A stretch of 17,760 nt of DNA from Acidimicrobiia bacterium (GCA_009927565.1 RFMT01000048.1:1-17760), one strand, 5' to 3'. Shown: positions 1-7,050, counted from the first letter of the stretch. Notes: generated from the letters alone by a model not told the origin. Program-made: numbers and translations.

Positions 1-525
1 GAACTCGCGACCAGACCACGACAGCGTTGCGCCTCGCGCAATTCGACCCAAAATCGGAATCAGCACAATCGTCAACGAAATGATCAAGACCATTACTCTG
101 CGCCAAGTAGGCACTGCTTGATTGATGTCGACGTTTGTTGCCAAAACCGAAACCAGTGCCAATGCCAAAACCAAGTTCGGCACAGAAAGGCCGACATTAA
201 ATATCGTCACCATCACTGTGTCGATCTTGCCCCGCAAATACGCCGCCGATATGCCGAGCACGCTGCCGATAAGGCCGCCAAGTCCAACTGCGGCAATCGC
301 AATAAAAATAGACATCCGTGTACCCGCCACAGCCGACGACAGCAAGTCATAGCCGTTGCTGTCAGTCCCCAAAATATGGCCGCTCGAGAACAACCCCACT
401 TCAAGGTCGTCTTCAAAGACATAGTTCCACGGTTTGAACGGCAGCAACCAACCGAAGAGTGAAAAAAACATCATCAGGCCAAGCCAGCCGATTGCAAACC
501 AAGTCGGTTTGGTGAACTTACGCAT
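1..525 (-). CDS. ABC transporter permease, DppC/OppC-like (3' part missing at window edge)
   Basis: This is the second inner-membrane permease of a peptide/nickel-type ABC importer. Only the first 175 codons are present; the frame is still open at base 1. An N-terminal membrane segment (about residues 9-27) is followed by an extracytoplasmic loop, then a hydrophobic stretch with GLIGSVLGISAAYLRG and SVPNLVLALAL, typical of the DppC core. The visible end, RIARGATLSWSGREF, is where the cytoplasmic EAA loop of this family begins. The ATG at 523-525 overlaps the last codons of the upstream permease gene by 8 nt and follows a GGAGAG ribosome binding site, so the two are translationally coupled. 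The ATPase genes would be expected further left, outside the window. The substrate cannot be told from the permease. Confidence 0.88.
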   Translation of the reverse strand, partial: MRKFTKPTWFAIGWLGLMMFFSLFGWLLPFKPWNYVFEDDLEVGLFSSGHILGTDSNGYDLLSSAVAGTRMSIFIAIAAVGLGGLIGSVLGISAAYLRGKIDTVMVTIFNVGLSVPNLVLALALVSVLATNVDINQAVPTWRRVMVLIISLTIVLIPILGRIARGATLSWSGREF

Positions 526-1483
526 TTACTCTCCGATCTCGAGTGCGAGGGTCAACAAAACCCGAACTCACGTCTACAACAAGATTGAAAAATACGTAGA
601 ACAGAGCAATCACAGCAACTGTTGACTGCAACGCAATATATTGCCGACCCGCGATTGCCGCAAATACTTCGAAACCGATGCCATAAGTTGCAAAAATACT
701 TTCAATAACAATCGCACCACCAATCAGGCCACCCATGCTCAATGCCGCCGAAGTCAAAAGTGTCATGCTCGATGGTCGAAAAACGTGACGCCACAAAATT
801 CTACGATCACTCAAGCCCTTTGATGCCGCCATAGTCACATAGTCTTCGCGCAGTGCAGCAATCATGTCGGCGCGCAACAAACGGGTATACGTCGCGATAA
901 GTCCGATACTTAAACTAATTACGGGCATGATCATATGTTTGAGGTGTTCCCAGTAACCCTCGGCAATTGGCACGTACCCAAGCGTCGGAAGCCACGCGAA
1001 CTTGACGCCCGCAAAAATAATCAATAGTAACGCAATCGCAAAATTTGGCACCGACGAAAGTGCGAACAACGAATTGCTAATCAACTTGTCAGCTCGACGT
1101 CCTGCACGATATGCCGAGAGAACACCAAGCGGTATCGCAATAACCAGCGACAATACCTGGGTATAAATCATCAACAGAAGTGACCGCGGCATTGCGGTTG
1201 CCAGATGCGTTGAAACTTCTTCAGTGCCACCCGAAAAATAAATCTTGCCCATGTCGCCCTGCACAAAATTGCCTAGCCATTGCAAGTAATAGCCAATCGG
1301 CCCCTTATCAAAGCCAAGTTCGGTGCGCAAAACTTCGCGTTCGCCTTCACTTGCAGCAGGCAACAAAATCGTCGCCAAATCCACAGGAATTAACCGAAGC
1401 AATAACGAAACACCGAAGGTTACAAGAAGCAGAACAATCAGCAACTGTGCAACTCGTTGTAACCAAAAACTAATCTTCGACAC
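518..1483 (-). CDS. ABC transporter permease, DppB/OppB-like
   Basis: First membrane-spanning subunit of a peptide/nickel-family ABC importer, 321 aa, a normal length. It shows the DppB layout: an N-terminal membrane helix (about 9-30, reading QLLIVLLLVTFGVSLLLRLIP), an extracytoplasmic loop with ELGFDKGPIGYYLQWL, then about five helices. The EAA coupling loop that contacts the ATPase is at about 213-237 (EDYVTMAASKGLSDRRILWR). The start is GTG at 1481-1483, preceded by a GAGGGG ribosome binding site at good spacing. It lies downstream of the solute-binding-protein gene, with a strong hairpin terminator between them, and overlaps the next permease by 8 nt. The family is sure. The cargo (oligopeptide, dipeptide or other) is inferred only loosely. 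Confidence 0.93.
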   Translation of the reverse strand: MSKISFWLQRVAQLLIVLLLVTFGVSLLLRLIPVDLATILLPAASEGEREVLRTELGFDKGPIGYYLQWLGNFVQGDMGKIYFSGGTEEVSTHLATAMPRSLLLMIYTQVLSLVIAIPLGVLSAYRAGRRADKLISNSLFALSSVPNFAIALLLIIFAGVKFAWLPTLGYVPIAEGYWEHLKHMIMPVISLSIGLIATYTRLLRADMIAALREDYVTMAASKGLSDRRILWRHVFRPSSMTLLTSAALSMGGLIGGAIVIESIFATYGIGFEVFAAIAGRQYIALQSTVAVIALFYVFFNLVVDVSSGFVDPRTRDRRVNA

Positions 1484-1567
1484 CGGTTCCCCTCGATATT
1501 TTTCAACTGTCTCTGGTTATCGCTCAGAGCAGGCTAGACGAGAACTCATCAAGTCGGCAAGTAAACA

Positions 1568-1603
1568 AAAAGGGCGGTAGCGCTTGCGCGCTACCGCCCT
1601 TTT
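1568..1603 (-). terminator. Intrinsic terminator/attenuator between binding protein and permease genes
   Basis: A 16-bp perfect stem (1568-1583 with 1588-1603, core AGGGCGGTAGCGC) closes on a 4-nt loop. Read on the minus strand it is followed by a run of T residues. It starts 15 nt after the stop codon of the binding-protein gene and about 85 nt before the permease start. It therefore looks like a partial terminator that lets the binding protein be made in excess over the membrane subunits. The flanking A-tract makes it potentially bidirectional, but no plus-strand gene ends here. Confidence 0.85.
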
Positions 1604-1617
1604 GAATTAATTCCGAA

Positions 1618-3342
1618 TTACTTAGTTGACCAAACACCTGTCCAGTCGATACCGAAGTTAGTTACCAAGCGGCGAGGTCCACCCGCTACAAGACCCAACT
1701 CACCAACACCACCGAGCTTGTTATAAGTCAGTGTGTATTGCAAGAACGAAATGTTCGCTACATGGGCTTCTTTTTGCAACTGCTCAGTTGCTTGTTGGTA
1801 CAACTTCTTGGCCTTTGCCTGATTTGGCTCGGCGCGTGCTGCGAACAACAAGTTCTCGCTCACTTCATCTTTGAATGATGAGATGTTCAAGATGCTGTAG
1901 AAAATCTGCAGGCCGGCCAATGCTGGTGACAGTTTGGCTGCGCCACGCAAGAAGTGCGTTGGGTTGCCACCAGATGTGTCACTGACGATGAACGGAACGA
2001 TGAACGCAGTTCCTGTTCCTTCCATCAATAGAAGTGGCAACATCTGATATTGCATTGGGAATGCCTTCACGATCGCTTCAGCAGTTGTTTGTGACAACAA
2101 GTTGACTTTGAAGCCTGCTGCTTCTGCCATTTCTTTCAACAACTGCGCGTTTGCAGTCGAGTCGGCCGAAGCACTGACATACGGAAGACTGAATTCTGGC
2201 GCCTTGCCTGTTTCTGTTACGTAGGCGGCTACATATTCTTTTGCCTTCTTCAGGTCATAACCCGCATAACCCTTTTTGTTGTACATGATGTTGTTCGGTC
2301 CGACGATTGAGTCTGGAACAGTGCCCAAACCCTTTTGACGAACCTTCAACCACTTTGCGCGATCAAGCGAATGCGAGAACGCAAGACGTGCGTTCTTGCT
2401 GTTGAAAGGCGCAACTTTGTGGTTCAACCAAATTGTTGGGTAATAGTCGAGCGGCGAACTGATAGTTGTCAGTTTCTTGTCTTTTTGAAGCGCAAGAATT
2501 TGCTTGGCTTCTGAAGCCGACGAGAACATCGTTGCTGCGAGCGAACCACTCTTCACACCGCTAACGCGTGGTTGCGCATCAGGGATAAATGTGAATGTGA
2601 TGCCGTCAAGGTATGGCAATGCGCCACCCTTGGCGTCTTTACGCCAATAGTTTTCGTTCTTTGCAACTACGAGTTCAGTCAACTTGTGCGAAACGTATTT
2701 GAACGCGCCTGTACCAATTGGCACGGTCGAGCAGTTTGGCCCAGTGATCTGAGCGATTGATCGAACAAAGTTACGACCCGATGCATAAAGCGATTCTGGG
2801 TAGTTGGCCTCTGCGTTGTAAAGCTTGACGGTTACTGACATTGCGCCAGTCTGAATTACGTCAGCAATGTTCGCCGAGAAACCAGCGCCAGTGCCTGACG
2901 ACGGAGACTTTGGAGTCTTACCGATCAATCCGTTGAGATACAAAGCGCCTCGCGATGCCTGCAAATTCAAAAGAAGTGCAGTGCCATCAACTGGTGTGCC
3001 GTCGTGGAACTTGATGCCGTCACGAACTACAAGATTCCAAGTCTTGTAGTCTTCGCTGTGCTCGAAAGACTTCAAAACATAAGGCACGATCTTGCCGTCG
3101 GCGCGCTGCTCAACCCAAGTTTCATAAATTGTTCGAGCACCCATCAATGCCGAGTTAGCCAAGTTGTCTGCCATGCAAAAACCTGGAAACGAGTCGAAGA
3201 CGCCAACGGTTATATTTCCGCCGCGCTTCGGTGTGCTGGCACCAGAGGCACCACTTGTTGTTACCTGGCTGAGAGATGCAACAAGAGCAATTGCCATTAC
3301 AGCAGCAACCTTGCGACGACCTCCTGTGAATAACTTCTTCAT
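1618..3342 (-). CDS. Extracytoplasmic solute-binding protein of a peptide-type ABC importer (SBP_bac_5 family)
   Basis: Binds the cargo outside the membrane and delivers it to the two permeases encoded downstream. 574 aa, within the family range. Residues 1 to about 36 form a Sec signal peptide (KK/RRK charged start, then VAAVMAIALVASL). The family-5 signature region sits at about 82-120 (DGKIVPYVLKSFEHS, then TWNLVVRDGIKFHDGTPVDG). There is no lipobox cysteine: the first Cys is residue 56, inside the mature fold. This is unusual for a Gram-positive binding protein, which normally needs a lipid anchor. The ATG is preceded by a purine-rich AAGGGGGA ribosome binding site 8 nt upstream, and a consensus-like promoter lies at 3386-3414. 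The terminator behind the gene suggests higher expression than the permeases. The ligand is unknown; peptides are only the family default. Confidence 0.92.
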   Translation of the reverse strand: MKKLFTGGRRKVAAVMAIALVASLSQVTTSGASGASTPKRGGNITVGVFDSFPGFCMADNLANSALMGARTIYETWVEQRADGKIVPYVLKSFEHSEDYKTWNLVVRDGIKFHDGTPVDGTALLLNLQASRGALYLNGLIGKTPKSPSSGTGAGFSANIADVIQTGAMSVTVKLYNAEANYPESLYASGRNFVRSIAQITGPNCSTVPIGTGAFKYVSHKLTELVVAKNENYWRKDAKGGALPYLDGITFTFIPDAQPRVSGVKSGSLAATMFSSASEAKQILALQKDKKLTTISSPLDYYPTIWLNHKVAPFNSKNARLAFSHSLDRAKWLKVRQKGLGTVPDSIVGPNNIMYNKKGYAGYDLKKAKEYVAAYVTETGKAPEFSLPYVSASADSTANAQLLKEMAEAAGFKVNLLSQTTAEAIVKAFPMQYQMLPLLLMEGTGTAFIVPFIVSDTSGGNPTHFLRGAAKLSPALAGLQIFYSILNISSFKDEVSENLLFAARAEPNQAKAKKLYQQATEQLQKEAHVANISFLQYTLTYNKLGGVGELGLVAGGPRRLVTNFGIDWTGVWSTK

Positions 3343-3362
3343 TTTTTATTTCCCCCTTCGGA

Positions 3363-3382
3363 AACAGGCATTGTGCCTTGTT
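3363..3382. promoter_or_regulatory. Imperfect palindrome at the binding-protein gene's predicted transcription start
   Basis: AACAGGCATTGTGCCTTGTT is an imperfect inverted repeat whose central arms AGGCA/TGCCT are perfect. It covers the predicted start of transcription and the early leader. It could be a repressor operator or a small leader hairpin. The evidence is its symmetry and position only. Confidence 0.3.
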
Positions 3383-3385
3383 GCC

Positions 3386-3414
3386 ACGCTACCTGCCCAC
3401 CAACTGAGTGTCAA
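3386..3414 (-). promoter_or_regulatory. Sigma-70-type promoter of the solute-binding-protein gene
   Basis: On the minus strand, TTGACA (3409-3414) is separated by exactly 17 nt from TAGCGT (3386-3391). Transcription would start near 3379, leaving a leader of about 36 nt that contains the ribosome binding site. The site lies between the end of the YqeY gene and the binding-protein gene, so the importer has its own promoter. Confidence 0.65.
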
Positions 3415-3422
3415 AAGTCGCT

Positions 3423-3884
3423 TTATCCCAATTTTGACTTAACCATATTGGCTATTTTCGCGCCATCGGCACTTGCACCAGCCTGCCCGCGCACGACTTT
3501 AACAACTGCACCCATCGCTTTTGGGCCAGTTAGACCCTGGCTCGCTGCCTCGGCAATTGCCGATTCAATGATCTTTTCAAGGTCTGCATCAGTCATTTGG
3601 GCCGGCAAATACCGCTCAAGTACAGCCAGTTCGGCTCGCTCGGCCGCTTCGGCATCTTGGCGACCTGCTTCCTTATATATGTCTGCAGATTCGGCTCGTT
3701 TCTTTGCCTCAGCACCGACAACCGCTAAAACTTGGTCATTCGTCAGTTCAATCGCCTGGTCGCCGGCAACTTCGGCATTCATGATTGCAGCCAATGTCAT
3801 GCGCAATGTCGATGTTTCAACTTCATTACGCGATTTCATCGCACTGGTCAAATCCGACTTGAGTTGTTCTTTAAGACTCGACAT
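3423..3884 (-). CDS. GatB/YqeY domain-containing protein
   Basis: A small soluble protein of 153 aa related to the tRNA-binding tail domain of the GatB subunit of the Asp/Glu-tRNA amidotransferase; stand-alone YqeY proteins have no firmly settled role. The full family pattern is readable: LKEQLKSDLTSAMKSR at the start, TLRMTLAAI, EAKKRAESADIYKEAGR in the middle, VLERYLPAQMTD, and a GATB-like C-terminus ending MVKSKLG. I chose the ATG at 3882-3884 because the homology starts there and GGAG precedes it by 9 nt; the frame stays open further upstream but without family similarity. It is divergent from dsbB across 79 bp and is followed by the importer promoter. The family call is secure, the molecular role is not. 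Confidence 0.92.
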   Translation of the reverse strand: MSSLKEQLKSDLTSAMKSRNEVETSTLRMTLAAIMNAEVAGDQAIELTNDQVLAVVGAEAKKRAESADIYKEAGRQDAEAAERAELAVLERYLPAQMTDADLEKIIESAIAEAASQGLTGPKAMGAVVKVVRGQAGASADGAKIANMVKSKLG

Positions 3885-3947
3885 TTTCGTCACTCCATTT
3901 GGTTTCGTGTCTGCATCGCTCGCATTCGGTTTTGCGATTACAGCAAT

Positions 3948-3953
3948 TAGCAT
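3948..3953 (+). promoter_or_regulatory. Possible -10 element upstream of dsbB
   Basis: TAGCAT ends 10 nt before the ATG of dsbB and no Shine-Dalgarno is present between them, so the mRNA would carry only a few leader bases. The overlapping complement (TATGCT) could serve the divergent YqeY gene. No good -35 hexamer is visible. Weak evidence. Confidence 0.28.
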
Positions 3954-3963
3954 AGTGCACACA

Positions 3964-4479
3964 ATGAATAACGAAGTGTTTGAACTGTTCTTCGCAATGC
4001 TCAGTCTTGGCACGCTTGGTTTTGGACTCGTGGTTCTATTTGCGCGAATCTTTAAAGTCAAAAATCTTTTGGTCGAAGTTCAGAAAATTGCATATCCACT
4101 TGCTGCTTTGATTACAACAACAGCGATGCTCGGCAGCCTTTACTTTTCAGAAATTGTCAACTATGTGCCATGTCGCTTGTGCTGGTATCAACGCACAGCG
4201 ATGTACCCACTGGCGATTTGGTTGATAGTTGCAAACTTCAAAAAGTTTCGGTTCACAAAGCACATCGCTGTCGTGCTTGCTTTAGTTGGTGGCGCCGTTT
4301 CGACATATCACTGGTTTCTTGAACGCTTCCCAGACCTCGATGCCGGAGTTTGCGACGCAAAACTTCCATGTTCAATCGTTTGGTTTGAAAACTTTGGCTT
4401 CGTGACTCTTGCCTTCATGGCATTCACCGCCTTCTTCACAACAATAGTTCTCGTTACAATTCGCACCACCGAAAAATAA
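3964..4479 (+). CDS. dsbB: DsbB/BdbC-like disulfide bond oxidoreductase
   Basis: Integral membrane protein that takes electrons from a DsbA-like thiol oxidase and passes them to quinone, so maintaining disulfide formation outside the membrane. 171 aa. Both cysteine pairs are present: C70-x2-C73 in the hallmark VPCRLCWYQR, and C130-x5-C136 (GVCDAKLPC), the close spacing seen in BdbC-type members. Hydrophobic segments lie at about 6-28, 41-60, 78-92, 100-118 and 143-166, one more than the usual four, with the extra one at the N-terminus. The start is ATG 3964. The frame is open far upstream, but that part is only the reverse of the YqeY gene. The CPHC thioredoxin-fold gene follows after 17 nt, so enzyme and recycler are probably co-transcribed. 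Confidence 0.9.
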   Translation: MNNEVFELFFAMLSLGTLGFGLVVLFARIFKVKNLLVEVQKIAYPLAALITTTAMLGSLYFSEIVNYVPCRLCWYQRTAMYPLAIWLIVANFKKFRFTKHIAVVLALVGGAVSTYHWFLERFPDLDAGVCDAKLPCSIVWFENFGFVTLAFMAFTAFFTTIVLVTIRTTEK

Positions 4480-4496
4480 AAAGAAACAGAGGAACC

Positions 4497-5138
4497 ATGG
4501 CAACCAAAAAATCTGACTCGTCGGCAAACAAATCAGTTTGGCTAATTGGCGGTATCGCTGCGTTGATCGCCGTGGCGGCAATTATTGCTGTTGCTTCGCA
4601 ATCCGGTAGCGATGACGTTGCCGAGGGGGTCGAGGAGTTTCACCAAGTTGAAGTTGTTGGCGAATCACTTCCAGAATTCTCGAGCGAAGCAACCGACCCA
4701 GCGATCGGCATGATGGCACCAGTTCTGACTGGTCAAGGTTTCACGGGCAACAAAATCGTCACCACACCTGGCACGCCAACGCTTTTGGTGTTTCTCGCCC
4801 ACTGGTGCCCCCACTGCCAACGAGAAGTTCCATCGTTGGTCAAGTGGAACAGCTCTGGCGAAGTGCCAAGTGGTCTTGATGTGATTGCCATAACTACTTC
4901 GACTGATCCTGCTTCGCCGAACTTTCCACCATCCGAGTGGCTGGCTCGCGAAGAGTTTCCCGCGCTTTGGCCGGTCATGACCGACAGTGGAGAAAAAACC
5001 GCCGCAAATGCAATGGGCGTGTCGGGTTTTCCATTTTTCGTCTTGATTGACGCCGAAGGCAAAGTTGCACTGCGAATTAGCGGCGAAATTGAAACAGACA
5101 TATTGACCGAACAAATCAATAAAGCCCTAAGCAAATAA
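4497..5138 (+). CDS. Membrane-anchored thioredoxin-fold thiol-disulfide oxidoreductase (CPHC active site)
   Basis: 213 aa, with a short cytoplasmic tail, one membrane anchor (about residues 14-34, no signal cleavage evident) and an extracytoplasmic TlpA/redoxin-like domain. The active site is W103-C104-P105-H106-C107 and the cis-proline is P179 in GFPFF. The CPHC dipeptide is that of the oxidase DsbA, whereas the overall sequence (VFLAHWCPHCQREVPSL, LIDAEGKVALRISG) is TlpA/ResA-like. The ATG at 4497 follows a good GAGGA ribosome binding site. Its position 17 nt behind dsbB argues that it works as the thiol oxidase partner of DsbB rather than as a reductase. That role is an inference from context and the CPHC motif. 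Confidence 0.87.
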   Translation: MATKKSDSSANKSVWLIGGIAALIAVAAIIAVASQSGSDDVAEGVEEFHQVEVVGESLPEFSSEATDPAIGMMAPVLTGQGFTGNKIVTTPGTPTLLVFLAHWCPHCQREVPSLVKWNSSGEVPSGLDVIAITTSTDPASPNFPPSEWLAREEFPALWPVMTDSGEKTAANAMGVSGFPFFVLIDAEGKVALRISGEIETDILTEQINKALSK

Positions 5139-5156
5139 ACACAATTGATGTAATAA

Positions 5157-5171
5157 TGAGAATCATTCTCA
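5157..5171. promoter_or_regulatory. Zur/Fur-like operator of the zinc importer
   Basis: TGAGAATCATTCTCA is a perfect 7-1-7 palindrome. It fits the TGAnAAT-centre-ATTnTCA form of Fur-superfamily boxes, including Zur sites in front of zinc importers. It occupies the -35/spacer region just upstream of the TATGCT -10 of znuA, where bound repressor would block RNA polymerase. The match to a zinc-uptake operon favours Zur over Fur, but no regulator gene is in the window. Confidence 0.78.
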
Positions 5172-5175
5172 ATTC

Positions 5176-5184
5176 TGATATGCT
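5176..5184 (+). promoter_or_regulatory. Extended -10 promoter of znuA, probably leaderless
   Basis: TGATATGCT is an extended -10 (TGn followed by TATGCT). The hexamer ends 6 nt before the ATG, placing the transcription start at about the first base of the start codon. The GAGGGG that directly abuts the ATG is too close to act as a Shine-Dalgarno. Confidence 0.55.
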
Positions 5185-5190
5185 GAGGGG

Positions 5191-6126
5191 ATGACACAAA
5201 AACCACTCAAGAAACTCGCGGCAATTTTCGCTCTAATTACTTTTGCCAGTTGCTCAAACTCAACAGAAACACTTACCGAATCAACACCCGAAACAACATC
5301 TGATTCTGTTGTTGCAGACCTACCGGTCATTGCCGTCACCTACTCGATACTTGGCGACTTGGTTTCGCAACTCGTTGGCGACAACGCAACTGTAAATGTC
5401 GTCATTCCAGATGGTCAAGACCCACATGAATTTCAGCCGTCAGCCAAAGACATCGAAATAATTAACAACTCAGCCTTGGTTATATCGAACGGTCTTGAAT
5501 TTGAAGAAGGTCTCAAAGAAGTACTCGAAAACATTGCTGACTCGGGTGGCAACATCTTCATGGTTGGTGACCACATCACCGTGCGCAAAATTGAAGACGG
5601 CGATGAATCTGAACATGCACACGGTGGTAGCGACCCACACATTTGGCTATCTCCCGCGACAATGCTCGAAATGCTTCCAGCACTGACAACTGCGCTAAGC
5701 GAGGCAACCGGGGCAAATCTCTCGGCCGAAGCAAAAGCCCTTACGACAGAACTGCAAAGTCTCGACGGCGAAGTTGAGTCAATCATCAGCAGTCTTGGCG
5801 AGTGCAACCTCGTTAGCGGCCACGACGAGATGGGTTACTTCGCTGACCGATACGGCTGCAAAGTAATCGGCGCGATCATCCCTTCTTTCACAACTACTTC
5901 AGAGGGCACCGCTGGTGAACTCGCCGAACTCAAAGAACTGGTCACCAAATACAAAGTGCCGGCAATTTTCACTGGTCTTGGCGTCTCGCCAGACACCGCA
6001 ACTCAACTCGCCAAAGAGCTCGGCATAAAGGCCGTCACACTTTCAACTCACTACCTCGATGGCTCTGCCAATTATCAAGAGTTCATTCTCAAAATGACTA
6101 ATCAAATCGCCGAAGCACTCGGCTAA
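5191..6126 (+). CDS. znuA: Zinc ABC transporter substrate-binding lipoprotein (cluster A-I)
   Basis: Captures Zn(II) (possibly Mn(II)) outside the membrane for the ZnuB/ZnuC importer. 311 aa. A lipoprotein signal peptide ends in the lipobox-like FASC with C21 as the lipidation site. Metal ligands follow the cluster A-I pattern: H79 in GQDPHEFQPS, H150 in SDPHIWLSP, H211 in GHDEMGYFADRYG and probably D290. A short histidine/acid loop (EHAHGGSDPH, about 141-150) before the second ligand favours zinc. The usual FxExxxS segment near the C-terminus reads IFTGLGVS, so its conserved acidic residue is missing. C205 and C223 flank the third ligand and could form a disulfide. The promoter carries a Zur-like operator, and znuB and znuC follow on the same strand. 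Confidence 0.92.
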   Translation: MTQKPLKKLAAIFALITFASCSNSTETLTESTPETTSDSVVADLPVIAVTYSILGDLVSQLVGDNATVNVVIPDGQDPHEFQPSAKDIEIINNSALVISNGLEFEEGLKEVLENIADSGGNIFMVGDHITVRKIEDGDESEHAHGGSDPHIWLSPATMLEMLPALTTALSEATGANLSAEAKALTTELQSLDGEVESIISSLGECNLVSGHDEMGYFADRYGCKVIGAIIPSFTTTSEGTAGELAELKELVTKYKVPAIFTGLGVSPDTATQLAKELGIKAVTLSTHYLDGSANYQEFILKMTNQIAEALG

Positions 6127-6153
6127 CTCGCATCAGTCATTACTGTTATAAAC

Positions 6154-7050
6154 GTGAGTTGGCTTAATCACAGCATGTTCATTGAGCCATTCACCAACAA
6201 CGAGTTCTTGCGACTCTCGCTAGTTGCCGGCATTCTCGTCGCCATCACGTGTGCAATTGCCGGAGCATTCGTAGTTTTGCGCGGGCTCGCATTTATTGGC
6301 GACGCACTCGCCCACGGCGTGCTGCCAGGCATCGCCACGGCAATGCTTTTGGGTATCTCAGGTGTTATCGGCGCTGCCGTTGGTTCGCTCGTGATGATGG
6401 CTGGCGTCAGCGTCGTCTCGCGACGGTTTCGCCTATCGGGCGACACCGCGATTGGTTTGCTCTTCGTAGGCATGCTGGCACTTGGCGTGATGATCACCTC
6501 TCGATCTAGCACTTTTGTCGGCGACCTCTCGCGAATTTTGTTTGGCGAATTACTTGGCGTCAACTCGGGTGACTTGGTTCTGCAATCCCTCGCACTAGTC
6601 ATAGTTGCAATCGTTGCATTCATCGCAAGACGGCCATTTTTGTTGCTTTGTGTCGACGAAGGTCTGGCCAATACTTCAGGTTTCTCTAGTCGGCTATTTC
6701 ACAACCTGATGTTGACGATCGTTGCCATTACGGTCATCGCTAGTTTTCAAACTGTCGGCACGTTGTTGGTTCTTGGCATGCTCATCGCACCTGCTGCGAC
6801 CGGCGCACTATTTGCACGCCGCATCTCAACTGTGATGCTGATCGCCTCTTTGGTTGGATCAATTTCGACTTATTTCGGTTTGCTAATCAGCTATCACTTT
6901 GATCTCGCCGCTGGGGCGAGCATCGTGCTGACAACCGTGCTGATTTTTGCGATGGCCGCAACATATACAGAAATCAGAAACATGATCACAGACAATAATC
7001 ATGAAGAGCACGAACACCCACACACTCATGCTGGGTCGCACGTCAGATGA
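6154..7050 (+). CDS. znuB: Zinc ABC transporter permease
   Basis: Membrane channel subunit of the ABC-3 family, 298 aa, with about eight hydrophobic segments. The family hallmark FVVLRGLAFIGDALAHGVLPGIA lies at about 39-61, and the coupling region with QTVGTLLVLGMLIAPAATG lies in the second half. Two starts are possible: GTG 6154 and ATG 6175 (MFIEPF). Neither has a Shine-Dalgarno, and the ATG fits the usual length of the family N-terminus slightly better. A TATAAA stretch with an upstream TG (6144-6152) might be an internal promoter, weakly supported. The last 18 residues form a cytoplasmic tail with six histidines (HEEHEHPHTHAGSH), a probable zinc-binding extension. The stop overlaps the start of znuC by 4 nt (ATGA), so translation is coupled. 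Confidence 0.92.
   Translation: MSWLNHSMFIEPFTNNEFLRLSLVAGILVAITCAIAGAFVVLRGLAFIGDALAHGVLPGIATAMLLGISGVIGAAVGSLVMMAGVSVVSRRFRLSGDTAIGLLFVGMLALGVMITSRSSTFVGDLSRILFGELLGVNSGDLVLQSLALVIVAIVAFIARRPFLLLCVDEGLANTSGFSSRLFHNLMLTIVAITVIASFQTVGTLLVLGMLIAPAATGALFARRISTVMLIASLVGSISTYFGLLISYHFDLAAGASIVLTTVLIFAMAATYTEIRNMITDNNHEEHEHPHTHAGSHVR

Noticed and set aside
3373..3963. Long N-terminal extension of the dsbB frame, giving a 368-residue protein
   Set aside because: The extension is the exact reverse strand of the YqeY gene, is low-complexity (Ala/Ser/Pro-rich) and has no DsbB homology; DsbB proteins begin close to ATG 3964.
5157..5171. Reading the znuA palindrome as an iron (IdeR/DtxR) box
   Set aside because: IdeR boxes follow TTAGG-type half sites with a longer period; this 7-1-7 TGAGAAT palindrome fits the Fur superfamily, and the gene behind it is a zinc-type importer.
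4665..5206. Two minus-strand open frames (149 and 157 codons) opposite the CPHC protein gene
   Set aside because: Shadow frames of a well-supported gene; the longer one would even read across the znuA promoter and operator.
6144..6152. TGTTATAAA before znuB as a second leaderless promoter
   Set aside because: Its predicted transcription start falls after GTG 6154 and not on an in-frame start codon; kept only as a remark on znuB.
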